Part shown: positions 1 through 10,723 of the stretch, piece after piece
How the letters are laid out: the number at the start of each line of letters is the position of its first letter
Numbering within the stretch: position 1 is the first letter of the stretch
Assembly: GCA_035048815.1 (NCBI GenBank)
Contig: JAUCBN010000017.1
Span: forward strand, 4,956,936-5,020,935
DNA length: 64,000 nucleotides
From: Abelmoschus esculentus
Lineage: Eukaryota; Streptophyta; Magnoliopsida; Malvales; Malvaceae
Reading direction: 5' to 3'
Notes under the pieces: model-generated
The model's input: only the letters and a program-made list of their open reading frames with translations
Told to the model about the DNA's origin: nothing
The model's database searches: none
Position numbers and translations under genes: made by a program

Positions 1-31
1 ATTTTCTTTATCCTTCTATAGATATAATACT

Positions 32-1400
32 ATGCCACCATGTAGGAGTACACATTTAGCATTTGGGAGAGGTCATGGTCGAGGCCGTGGTCAAGGTCTG
101 TTTGTTGGTTTTGCGAGTGATGTTCCGCCTCTTGTGGATCTACCACAAGAAAATAGTTTGGTGCAAGATTTTGGAGGGGAGGATCTACTTGATGTTCAGA
201 CTAAGGCTCAGCAAGCCGAGGTTGATCAGTCGGTCCAGAGAGAAAAACCGTATATTTCTAGAGACAATGAGACTATCGGATTAGATTTTGTGACCATGCA
301 AAGAGAGTTGCTTTGTTATCTTCTATAGAATGAGGGTTTCAAGAAACCCATCTCTATAGAGTTTTTGGTTGCCGGCATGACTATGTTTGATGATAGGACT
401 GGTATAAACCCAGCTGATGTAAAGTAATGGCTGAAGAAGCTTTAGCATCTGTTTGTTGAGATGGAGTACCCTTTTGATAGAAAACTGAGGGCGGGCATAT
501 CTTTGCTTTAAGGAGAAGCCCTAAATTGGTGGGAGGTTGAGGAGAGAGTAATTACTTTAGATAAGATCAGTTGGGAGTTTTTCAGGCAGGCTTTTGAGGA
601 CCGTTATGTGGGGCCTGAGTATCTGGCAAAGTGCCGTGAAGATTTCTTGAACCTTCAGCAGAATGATATGTTTGTTAACAACTACGAAATTGAGTTTCTT
701 CGCCTACTTCAATATGCTCCGGGGCTAGTTTCGACCAAGAAAGAAAAGTGTGACAACTTTTTGAAAGGATTCAGGATGATGATTAAGATTGTTGTAGCCA
801 ACCACCATGACACCGAGTATAATATGATCACTTGATGTGCTAGGACAGTCGAGCGTAATGAGAGCTTGAGGATTTAGTTGGAATCCCAAGGCTATGGTCG
901 ATCTAGATGAAAGACTACGACATCTATATAGTACAATCAGGGTTTCCAGTCCTTGAAGAGGGGCTGTGATGAGTTTGAGCTACTAAGTTTTACATGGTCT
1001 AGACTAGCGGTATCTATTGTTCCGATTGCTAAAGGAGCTGGATCTACTAGTACGCGAGCCTTGCCTCAATGTTCATTCTGTAAAAAGTGGCATTCAGGAT
1101 AGTGTCGTATGCGGAGTGGAGCTTGTTTCCGTTGTAGTTCTTATAATCATTGTCTCAGGGATTGTCCCGTGTCACCACAGTCAGGTTATGCTCCGGGACA
1201 GTCTCAGGCCTCAGTTCAAACCCTTACAGGGGGAAGAGGTTAGATGGACCTATTGCATCCGGTACTGTTGGTAGAGGCAGACCTAGTCAGTTCAAGGGGT
1301 CATCCAGATCGAGAGCATCTCAGCCTGGGTTAGTGCATGCCACTAGGAGGCATAAGAATCGGGATGAGCCAAACGTTATTGTAGTACATTTTCTATTCAT
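32..1400 (+). pseudogene. gag (capsid/nucleocapsid) pseudogene
   Basis: Would encode the capsid protein packaging the element's RNA. It starts MPPCRS followed by a GRG-rich stretch, as in many chromovirus gag proteins. The gag domain is seen at about 418-830 (LNWW near 520-535, then FLNLQQND and YEIEFLRLLQYAPGL). Two CCHC zinc knuckles lie at 1071-1169: CSFC...H...C with a stop inside it, then CFRC....H....C. Stops interrupt the frame at about 326, 425, 510, 833 and others, and frames shift between pieces. It cannot make a full-length protein as it stands. Confidence 0.85.
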
Positions 1401-1409
1401 GCTATTTCT

Positions 1410-1700
1410 TTTTTCACTATCCTAGATAATGGGTCTACACATTCATATGTCTCTAGCTCTGTATCGGGATACTTGAAAGTTCTAGTAGAGGATACCGGTA
1501 CCTTTGTCTCTGTTTATAGTCCTGTAGGTAACTCTATAGAGGTTACTGAAGTGTATCAAGATTATCCTCTTAAGGTCCATGGGGAAATCTTTTCAGCTAA
1601 TCTGATGAAATTGTCGTTTGGAGTGTTTGATCTGATTCTTGGGATAGATTAGCTGTCAGCTCACCGAGTTACTCTGGATTGCGAGTGTAAGATGGCAACT
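1410..1700 (+). pseudogene. Retropepsin (protease) pseudogene
   Basis: Aspartic protease that would cleave the polyprotein. The active-site region reads LDNGSTHSYVS at about 1422-1455, matching the DSGSTHSYV seen in the intact relative at 61677-61701, with the serine replaced by asparagine. The second conserved block, DLILGID, follows at about 1629-1650 and is closed by a TAG where the relative has tryptophan. The changed active-site triad and the stop make it non-functional. Confidence 0.82.
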
Positions 1701-1739
1701 CTAAGGATTTTTGATGACCGTGAGTTAACCCTTATCGGT

Positions 1740-3260
1740 GAGCATAGAGGATTTTTTTCAAATGTTATTTCTGCTCTGAAAGCTGAAAAGATGATCAAAA
1801 AGGGGTGTGTAGCCTATCTTGCCTATATCCTTGACCTGAGACAGTTTGATTCCGGGATGGATAAGATTCGAGTTGTATGTGAATTTCTTGATGTTTTTCT
1901 AGAAGAGTTACGAGGAGTACCCCTAAGCGGGAAGAGGTAGAGTTTGGGATTGAGTTATATCTAGGGACTACTCTAGTGTCTATGGCCCCGTATTGAATTG
2001 CTCTGAAGGAGCTTAAGGAAATCAAGGTTCAATTGCAAGAACTTCTTGATAGAGGTTTCATACGACCCAGTGTTTAACCATGGGGAGCCATTGTTTTGTT
2101 TGTTAGAAAGAAAGATGGGTCTTTTTGTCTATGTATTGACTACCGGAAGTTAAACAAGGTGGCCATCAAGAATAAGTACCCTCTTCCCCGTATTGATGAT
2201 CTGTTTGATCAGTTCTGAGGAGCTTCTGTGTTCTCTAAGATAGTCCTGAGATCTGTTTATTACCAACTCAAGGTTAAGGATTCTGATATGTTTAAGATAA
2301 CTTTTCGGACTTAATATGGTCACTACGAGTTTCTGGTAATGCACTTCGGTCTTATGAATGCTCCTGCAGCATTCATGGACATGATGAATAGGGAGTTTCG
2401 AACCTATCTGGATCAGTTTGTGGTGGTTTTTATCGATGATATCCTGGTCTATTCTATATATGAGGAGGAGCATGAGCAACATCTTCGTATTGTGTTACAG
2501 AATTTGATAGAGAAACAACTTTATGCAAGATTCAGTAAATGTGAGTTATGATATCTGAGGTTGTGTTTCTGGGTCATGTTGTTTCAGCTAATGGTATCCA
2601 GGTTGTCCCAAAAAAATTGAGGCCATTAGGGAATGAAAGCAACCTAAGAATGTGGCATAGATCCGTAGTTTTTTGGGATTGGCTTGATATTATCGTAGAT
2701 TTGTTGAGAGTTGTTCTTCTATAGTCGCTCCGTTGACTAAACTTTTGAGGAAGAATGTTCCTTTTTCATAGTCTGAGGCTCAGCGGACAAGTTTTGAGAA
2801 ACATACGTCTGTTCTAATAGAGGCATTAGTTTTGACACAGCCAGAGTCAGGAAAACCTTATACAGTTTACAGTGATGCCTCGTACTCCGGTTTGGGATGT
2901 GTTCAGATTCAGGATGGAAAAGTAGTTGCTTATGCTTTTTGACAGTTAAAACCGCATGAGTGTAACTACCCTACCCACGATCTGGAGCTAGCGACAGTGA
3001 TTTTTGCTTTGAAAATCTAGAGCGACTATCTCTATGGAGGGAAGTATTACATCTTTATAGACCATAAGAGTCTGAAGTATCTTCTTACTTAGAAGGAGCT
3101 TAACCTGAGACAACTACGTTGTTTGAAGCTTTTTAAGGACTACAACTGTGAGATTGATTATCATCCTGGTAAAGCTAATGTCGTTGCGGATGCCTTGAGT
3201 CGCAACGCCATTCAGATCTGAGAGCTTTGTTTGTTCGGTTGAGTTTGTTTGAGGATGATA
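1740..3260 (+). pseudogene. Reverse transcriptase-RNase H pseudogene
   Basis: Would copy element RNA to DNA and degrade the RNA strand. Seen in order: FSNVISALKAEK near 1756, the PWGA block near 2080, DYRKLNK near 2137, the catalytic FIDDILVYS near 2431-2455, LGHVVSA near 2570, RNase H YSDAS near 2869, and YHPGKANVVADALSR near 3160-3203. Many in-frame stops (for example in RPSV*PWGA near 2077, and in the FRGA and IWRHY blocks) and frameshifts break it. The order and motifs match the right-hand element's pol at 62007-63533. Confidence 0.87.
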
Positions 3261-3289
3261 GTCTGTTGGCAGAGCTTCGTGTGGTTCTT

Positions 3290-4735
3290 ACTATGATATC
3301 AAATATTCAGGCTGAGCAGCTCAATGATCCTTTCTTGGCTCATCATATTATAGAAGTGAAGGAAGGGACTTATGGATTGTTCTATTAACCAGGATGGAGT
3401 TTTCTGTTTTCGAGGTCGTTACTATGTTCCAAGGAACTCTGAGTTAAAATAGTTTATTCTTCGGGAGGCTCATGATAGTCCCTATTCTATGCATCCTGGT
3501 GGGGATAAGATGTATAATAATCTCCGGGAGAAGTATTGGTGGAAAGGTCTCAAGCGAGACATTGTCAATTTTGTGTCTAAGTGCTTGACTTGCCAGAAAG
3601 TTAAAGCAGAGCATCAGCGTCCATCTGGTCTTCCTAGCATATTGAGATCCCTCAATGAAAATTAGAGCGTGATTTTGTTAGTGGTTTACCTTTGACTCTG
3701 TCAAAGAAGGATTCTGTGTAAGTCATTGTTGATCAGTTGACTAAGTCTATGCACTTCATTCCGGTTCGAACTACTTATCCTCTGAGTAAGTTAGCCCGAT
3801 TGTATATCTCTGATATTGTTCGGTGGTATGGAGTATCTCTATTTATTATTTCTGATCGGGATCCAAGGTTTACGTCTAAGTTCTAGGGTTCTTTGTATTC
3901 TGCTCTGTGTACTCGATTGAACTTCAGTACTGCACATCATCCTCAGAATGATGGTTAGTCTGAACGAGTGATTCAGATCCTTTAGGATATGTTGAGAGGA
4001 TGTATTCTAGATTTCAGAGACAGTTGGGAGGATTTCCTATCGCTTGCAAAGTTTGCATATAATAACAGTTATCAGGCCAGTATTAAGATGACACCTTATG
4101 AGGCTCTTTACGGGCGTAAGTGTCACGCCCCTATTGGTTGGATTGAGCTTAATGAGCATCGATTATTGGGGCCAGATCTTATGCATGAGGCTGAGTAGAC
4201 TGTTAGATTGATTCGGGATCGGCTTAAGGCCGCTTTTGATAGACAAAAATCCTATGCTTAATTGAGGCATAAGGATCTCGAGTTTGAGGTAGGTGATGAG
4301 GTTTTCCTGAAAGTATCTTCGTGGAGGAAGGTACTTTATTTGGCCGTAAGGGCAAACTCAGTCCTCGTTATACTAAGCCTTATCGTAATGTTAGAAGTGT
4401 TGAACCTGTAGCTTATCAGCTTGAGTTAAAACCAGAGCTTAAGCGTATCCATGATGTGTTTCATGTTTTTTGTATTGAGACACTATCGAGTTGATCCTTC
4501 TCATGTTCTATCAGTTGAGGATTTTGCGATTCGTCCAGATCTGTGTTATGAGGAGGAACCAGTTAAGACCATTGCTCAGGACCAGAAAGTCATTTGGAAG
4601 TAAACTATTAATATGGTTACGGTTCTCTAGCGTAATCAAGGTTATGTTAAGGCTACGTGGGATCCCAAACCCGTTATTAAAGCTTAGTATCCACATCTCT
4701 TTGATCCAGGTAAATTTCAAGGACGAAATTTTTGT
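3290..4735 (+). pseudogene. Integrase with C-terminal chromodomain, pseudogene
   Basis: Would insert the DNA copy into chromatin. The HHCC zinc region is at about 3468-3612 (HDSP, MHPGG, KCLTC). Catalytic-core pieces follow: FIISDRDPRFTSKF near 3843-3884, HHPQNDG*SERVIQ near 3936-3976, and FAYNNSYQASIKMTPYEALY near 4050-4110. The chromodomain-like tail lies near 4510-4720 (EEEPVKTI...ATWDP...YPHLF). Multiple TAG stops replace glutamine or tryptophan. The GKFQGRNF end merges into the purine-rich tract before the LTR, as in related elements. Confidence 0.85.
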
Positions 4736-5599
4736 AAGTGGTGAGAGTTGTAACACCCCAATTTTTCCCCAAATTAAAATCCTAAATCCCTAATTCAAAA
4801 TCCTAGAAAATTGAAGATTTTTTGATTTAAATCTAATTCAAATTTAGTGGTTAAATTGTAATGTTTGAAAGTGTAAGGGTTCACTTTTAAATCCTAAAAG
4901 TTCAGACCCTCAGTTGAGGATTTTTGTTTCTAATATAATTCAGGAAATTTATTTTCTCCAATAACTCATGTCTTAATTTCATTCTTATCAGAGAATTTCA
5001 CCCGAGATTTATTATTGTTAATCTCTCTACACTATTTCGAAACAACCAAGATTCATTTTGTGGATTCCATTTTGTGTTGTTTGGAGACTGTTTTGGTAAG
5101 AATTCAACCTTCCTCTTTGTTTCTTCAGTTTCGTTTTTGGTGTTATAAGGAGTATAAATCTGTTTCTAGTATTAATTGAATATGAAGGGAGTGTTTGGTT
5201 GTTAAATAAGTTTTTTTAGTTGTTTGGTTTCGGAAGAAGGGGGAATTTTGTTTTGTTAAAATTGGTTAAGAGAAGGTATTGATTCATTTTTGGTGGAGTG
5301 ATGTTGATGGATTTGTATGAATCATTTAGTGATTTTGGAATCGAATCAAATAAGGGAAAGAATTAAAATTTGAAGGGGTTAAAATCTGGAGAAAACCAGA
5401 ATACTAGAATTTTCTGGAAATCTCAGATTTTCTCAGAAAATCTGGAAAATCACCCGACAGTCCGACCCGACTAATGTTACTACTGAATTCATCTACTAAT
5501 GTCATTGTTGATGCCATATGCTGACGTCACTGTTGACGTTAGCGTTGACATACTAAGGTCATCTGTGCTGACATCAGCATTGACCGGTTGTTATATCAG

Positions 5600-5604
5600 T
5601 GTTG
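5600..5604. repeat. Target-site duplication TGTTG, left copy
   Basis: TGTTG directly precedes TGTGACACCC at 5605 and recurs at 9453-9457 after GGTGTTACA. This is the 5-bp duplication expected for an LTR element insertion. Confidence 0.85.
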
Positions 5605-6019
5605 TGTGACACCCTCACCCGGGTTAGGAGACGGGGGCATCAACCGGATATACAAACTCAAATAATGTAATCCAATTCAAACAATTTATTTATTGTATAT
5701 GCGTTTGTAAGTCGATCTCTAATAATATTGGCTTATTCAAAATCTAACGATGTGTTTAATTATATAGCATTGTAAGTCAAATCCCTTAATAATACTTAAT
5801 TTACGGATTAAATCTTGTATTACTTACATGAATTCAAGAAAATTTAAAACTTTTTCGACACTTAAACAATTTTCCAATTCGAATCTTCGATACCATTCAT
5901 TATTCAATTGTAACTTCAATTAATTTGATCTAACTTCTATATCAACTCGAATTCGTTTAATCACCAATAACTATACCTTATTAATTAAGAAATTACCCTT
6001 ATTAAATTTGAACCCATGC

Positions 6020-6340
6020 ATTAAGGAGGTATCGATACCTCTAATGTTGGTATCGATACAGGGGTATCGAACCAGGTATCGATACCAGTCCTTGGTGTTG
6101 ACTCGTTGACCCAAACTGGGTAGCCAGTATCGAAACGGGTATCGAACCAGATTGGCTACTGGAAGCTCCAGTATCGATACGGGTATCAAACCATTTTGGC
6201 TACTGGAAGCTCCAGTATCGATACGAGTATCAAACCAATTTGGCTACTGGAAGCTCCAGTATCGAAACATGCTTCGAAACCAAAAGTCTCTGCCAAAGGT
6301 GGTATCGATACCCCACTAGTGGTATCGATACCTCTGCTCG
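6020..6340 (-). repeat. Palindrome array GGTATCGATACC in LTR
   Basis: Perfect 12-bp palindromes GGTATCGATACC occur at 6028-6039, 6075-6086, 6301-6312 and 6321-6332. Shorter or one-base variants lie between them (for example 6171-6180 and 6215-6224). Two of the intervening units share a TGGCTACTGGAAGCTCCAG spacer. Confidence 0.85.
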
Positions 6341-7418
6341 AAATTAACAAATTCAAGCCTTCTAAATACTTAGACATTACAAACCTAAGCCTAAAGGATT
6401 ATTATACATGCTTAGGTAACCCATTCGATTCACCAATTTTGTTCATCTTAGTCAATTTGTTATGCATGTCAATATTCAAGTCATCCCCTACTTAGGACAA
6501 ACATCTAGTCTTATCCTTACTATGGTCTTCTAAGCAATCACGTTAGGTCCCAAGTTCACATGACCTAAACACCAAAACAAGTTAACCATATGCTAAATAC
6601 ATGCTTCCAAGCCATCATGCCAACCATAGCCAAGCTCTAACAACCAAGACAATCCTACCATGAGTGTTATGCCTTATGGGTTACAAACCAAAAGCTAAAA
6701 TGATCATATGAATATACACAAATCATGAGCTAGCTAACAAAATGCATATACTAGTTTAGCCTGATCACTAAGCCACCATACATTAGGAGTTTCAAAAGCT
6801 AACAAAATACCATACTTTGGCTTGCTTTACGTGTCCTTGCTTCGGATCAAGCTTGGTCAATCTCTTTAACTCGTGAACCTGTTGTTTGGGAAGGAGGAAA
6901 CAAGAGAGTGTAAATACTATGAAGTACTTAGTGAGGCAGCCCTAGTCTAACCATATTAGACATGAAACATATAACAAACAACATACTTATTTCAATCATC
7001 ATATCAAGATCATGGCATATCAAGTGGCATGCTTCGACTAAGCAAATATAACAATTCATGGCTTTAGTTCTTACAATGTACAAGTTCATCAATAACCAAT
7101 TTCATAGGCAACATGCTTTCATGCTTACACTTCTAACATTCCTATCAATGTCATGTTCAATATGCTCAAGCTAGCATAAAATCAATGCATCTATCTCATT
7201 ACCAATTTTCCATTTCTCAAGTTCAATAACCAATTACAACAAGGGCTACACTTAGTCATATATTCATTTTCCAATATCAAAAATCATTTCTCAATCAAGT
7301 GCTACTCATAGCAACAATTACAATCCAATGCATGTACCTTCAATTTACATTTAATCTTTAATTTCTCATTTTAGTTTCGTGTATTGCCTTGGTATAGTAG
7401 AACTAGGTAAGCGGGTTA

Positions 7419-7600
7419 ACAAGAGTGTCACGAAGACACTAAACAAGAGTACCACAAAGGTACTAACAAGAGTATCATAAGATACTAACAAGAGATACCC
7501 GAGGTATCTAACAATTGGTGACTAACCACCAAATCACGGTACCCATAGTACTAAACAAGAGTACCGAAGTACTAAACAAGAGTGCCAAGCACTAAACAAT
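7419..7600 (-). repeat. Chain of eight small inverted repeats with different stems
   Basis: Units of about 20-24 bp separated by near-constant AACAAGA spacers. Each has its own self-complementary stem: GTGTC/GACAC (7425-7439), GTACC/GGTAC (7449-7463), GTATC/GATAC (7472-7485), AGATACC/GGTATCT (7493-7509), TTGGTG/CACCAA (7515-7532), then shorter GTAC/GTAC pairs near 7540 and 7561-7572, and GTGC/GCAC (7582-7592). Arms vary from unit to unit but stay paired. Confidence 0.85.
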
Positions 7601-9452
7601 GAGCTCAAGACCCTAGGCATGCCGTACTACCTATGACCACTATAGACCAAGGCTCCATATCATTTCAATATCCATTTGATCATTTTTTTCTTTTTAAATC
7701 ATGTAAAAAAGTTAATATTATCATGAGAAAGTATCCAATACAAGCTATAGCAAAGGCAATTTATCATGCTTCAATCATTTCCTCTAAGTAATTCAATTCA
7801 TATTAACAATATCAAATGTCCTTAACATGTCACCAATACATGTACATCATAATAACAATAACATGCATATCATTCTATCAACCAATGAACATATCATTAC
7901 AATCATGCTCCATACATGGTTTGCGTACCTGGCATTCGTTGCCGCGTTCCGTTATTTACCTCGGCATTTCCAAGCAATTCATATGTACTAAGCTAGTTCT
8001 AATACTCTAGCAAGCAAGTTATTCAATCAACAAGTCATTTTTACATTAGTCCTCCTTTCCTTTTTACCGAATATGGATTAATCAATTTACATGGCATATT
8101 AATTTCAATTAACAAAGGATGGTTAGGACCCTAGGTCCTAACCCTAAGGTTTGCCACACTCACCAATCCTCCGAGCTATCAAGGGTTGTAGATCGCAACC
8201 CCTTTGCCTCGTTTCCTTGTTGCTTCGAACCTCTCTTGCTCTTCAACTTCTTCTCTTGGGTTATCTAACAATTTATATATAGTAGCTTTGTATCAATACA
8301 TTTTCAATCATCTATTTCAAGTGTTCTTAAGCTTAACCAATATAAACATATACATTTGTTCATTACGGACAATTTCGCTACCCTTTGGCGAAACAACCAT
8401 ATCTCCTAACTCCGATGTCCGATTTTAGTCCATTTTACCTCGTTGGAAAGCTAGAAGAATCCTCTACAAGTTACAATTAATCTTACATTTTTATTCCTAA
8501 TCGATCAGCTCCAGAATTCATCCGAAACAGACCTGGACGGATTTCTAGGACTGCTCGGGTAGCCTTACGGAACGGCTTACATCTTTCTCTACCGGACTCG
8601 GATTAAGGTCCCGTAATTTTTCACCTAAATTAGGTATACATTAGTATCATTGTCTAAAGTTTCAGTTCCAAATTCCTTAAATTCTGACCTAGGGAAATTC
8701 TCAAAGATAGCTACCCGGAAAAGCAATTCTAGGCTATTTTTGGCTAACTCCCTTTCTAATTGTTTGAAGCTAATCCGAACTAATACTTATCAATTTTCCA
8801 GCAACCTAAATATGAAGTTAACATCCTCTAACACCTTCCTCTTCCATTATTTGAATTCTTCAACCCATATACATAGCATTTACAAAAATATAGTTCGAAA
8901 ACTCCCAATTTGTGTTCATGTTTCAAGGCTTCATAGCCCAACAATTACTATCCTAAATTTTAGGCTTCCAATCACCCTAATCTAACACAATGCATCATAC
9001 AATTTCAAAACCCTAAATGTTGAAACCATAAAATTCGGTTAAGGGAAAAAGACTTACCAAGCTAGACAAATGTGGGTTCCCAAACCAATAGTCTAACCAT
9101 GCAAGGCTTGAAGATCTTTCTTCTTTCAACTATGGAGATGAAGCAAGAAGATGACAAGGTTTTCTCTCTCCTCTCTTTCTTTGTTGCCGTGAGAAATGGT
9201 GGAGAAAAGGCCAAATTTTGGCTAGTTTTGTTTAGCTAATTATGGGTGGGAATGACCAAACTACCCTTAATGAATTGTCTAAGCTTAATTTGTTCCAAGA
9301 GTAGTTCATGGAATTTCTCTTTTTATCATGCAAAATGTTAATTTCTCAACTAATTCAATTAAGTCCCTTACTTTAGTCTAAGTGTTACATGATTCGGTTT
9401 AATTCCATAATCAATTTAATTCATTTTACTAGCCCGGTTTCGGGGTGTTACA

Positions 9453-9457
9453 TGTTG
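9453..9457. repeat. Target-site duplication TGTTG, right copy
   Basis: Matches 5600-5604 exactly. The host LTR sequence resumes after it. Confidence 0.85.
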
Positions 9458-10723
9458 ACTTTTTCGACCCGGTCTCACTTTATGTTTTTCAACGTCCTGA
9501 GTTCGATGGAACAATCCATTTTTCCAAATCCCAACCCAAAGTGTCATTTTCTTAGGGCTTTTAAGTTCGAATACTTTATCTGGAAGTTATCTGTATTGGA
9601 TTCTGAATTGGTTTACCGTTTGGTTCAAGTGACGTCGATTCAGAACCCGAGCATCTTCCTTTTCCTCTTGGACGCCCTCATGTTGATCAGTCTTCAAGAT
9701 GCACAAATGAGAATGCGTTAATTTCTATTTGTGTATTTTCGTTATAATGGAATAGTAGTGTGTCTGATATAATTGTTACTCGTAGATTCTACACTCGCTC
9801 GATCTAGCGATAAAGCCGAGTCCAGTAGACGTCAATCACGTCGTTGAGTCTTCTACTTCAAGTGTGTCTCTCCCGCTACTTTATGCTCTTCCAATGTGAG
9901 CAGATTTTGTTTTTCTCTATAAGCATGTTGTTTACACCATTTCTATAATTCTCTATACATGCATCATATTGTCATATTCTGTTATTTAGTTATATATCTG
10001 ATCCTGTATATCATGCACGCTTCCTATTAGTATTTAGGCACGCATTTTGATTCTATATCTGCTCATAACATTGCATCTGGTTGGATTATCTGTTCGGAGA
10101 AGATTTGTGATATATTAACTACTGTTTAGTGGCTCCACCTACGGGTCGACATACCACTTGTGTTCAGTGGCTCCACCTATGGATCAAGATTCCACTTTTA
10201 TTGGTGTGAAGGAGTTAGAGTGGTTCAGGGGAACCTACTCTTCAGATGGTGTTAGGTGTTGGGTGCATTTCATGCATACATTCTATCATTTGTTCTGCTC
10301 TGTTCTGTGATCTTGTTTATCTGCACACTAGAGACACACTAGGCTCCCTAGCTTACACTCTCTCAGTTATAGTTTCAAATTTTCAAACTTAGGCTACAGT
10401 AGTTGGAGGATCTTGATTTTTAGAACTATTATGTATGTAATTCAGATTTTAGTATAATTATTTTTTTTTGAATATTTTATTTTTATGTACTGAAATTCGG
10501 ACTTTGGATTTTTATATCGGGTTTCGTCATAATTAATTTTTATTAAACTTAGTTGAACCTAGTTTAATTAACCGTTGATATTTTAGTAATTTAAATTATT
10601 AATTATTTAACATTTTATTAGAATTTTATATTTAATTTATAAAACCCTAACTTACAAACCAAGTTTTAGTTACGTAAACTCTAACTTTTAATATAAGATA
10701 TGAGGTTAATTTTAAGGGTTACA

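Larger units (their letters stand above)
5605..9452 (-). mobile_element. Solo LTR (3.85 kb) of a second Gypsy-type family
   Basis: Read on the minus strand it begins TGTAACACCCCGAAACC (from 9452) and ends GGTGTCACA (at 5605), so the ends are inverted repeats, and it is flanked by perfect 5-bp duplications. There is no internal coding region, primer site or second LTR, so it is best explained as a solo LTR left by recombination between two LTRs. At 3848 bp it is unusually long. Inside are a TCGA-core palindrome array (6028-6332), a TGCCTCACTAAG-type motif near 6940, and a chain of eight small hairpins (7419-7600). Its small open frames show no known domain. Confidence 0.85.
1..10723 (+). mobile_element. 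Degenerate Ty3/Gypsy chromovirus, 5' end outside window
   Basis: Old LTR retrotransposon read on the plus strand in the order gag, protease, RT, RNase H, integrase, chromodomain, 3' LTR. The 5' LTR and primer site lie just upstream of base 1, since a gag start resembling MPP(R) occurs at 32. All domains are recognisable but interrupted by many stops and frameshifts. Its 3' LTR begins TGTAACACCCC at 4749, and its last bases GGTTACA reach about 10723, directly against satellite DNA, so it inserted into the satellite. The LTR is interrupted by another element (5605-9452). Chromodomain plus long LTR suggests the Tekay/Del branch; this was not tested phylogenetically. Confidence 0.88.
4749..10723 (+). 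repeat. 3' LTR of the left chromovirus, split by a nested LTR
   Basis: Starts TGTAACACCCC right after a purine-rich tract (GTGGTGAGAG) and ends GGGTTACA against satellite. After removing the inserted LTR and one copy of its target duplication, about 2.1 kb remain (4749-5604 and 9458-10723). No intact gene is present. It holds a cluster of TGACGTCA-like motifs at 5512-5585 and a duplicated GTGGCTCCACCTA motif near 10130 and 10168. The exact right end rests on the terminal inverted bases, because the 5' copy is not in the window. Confidence 0.78.
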
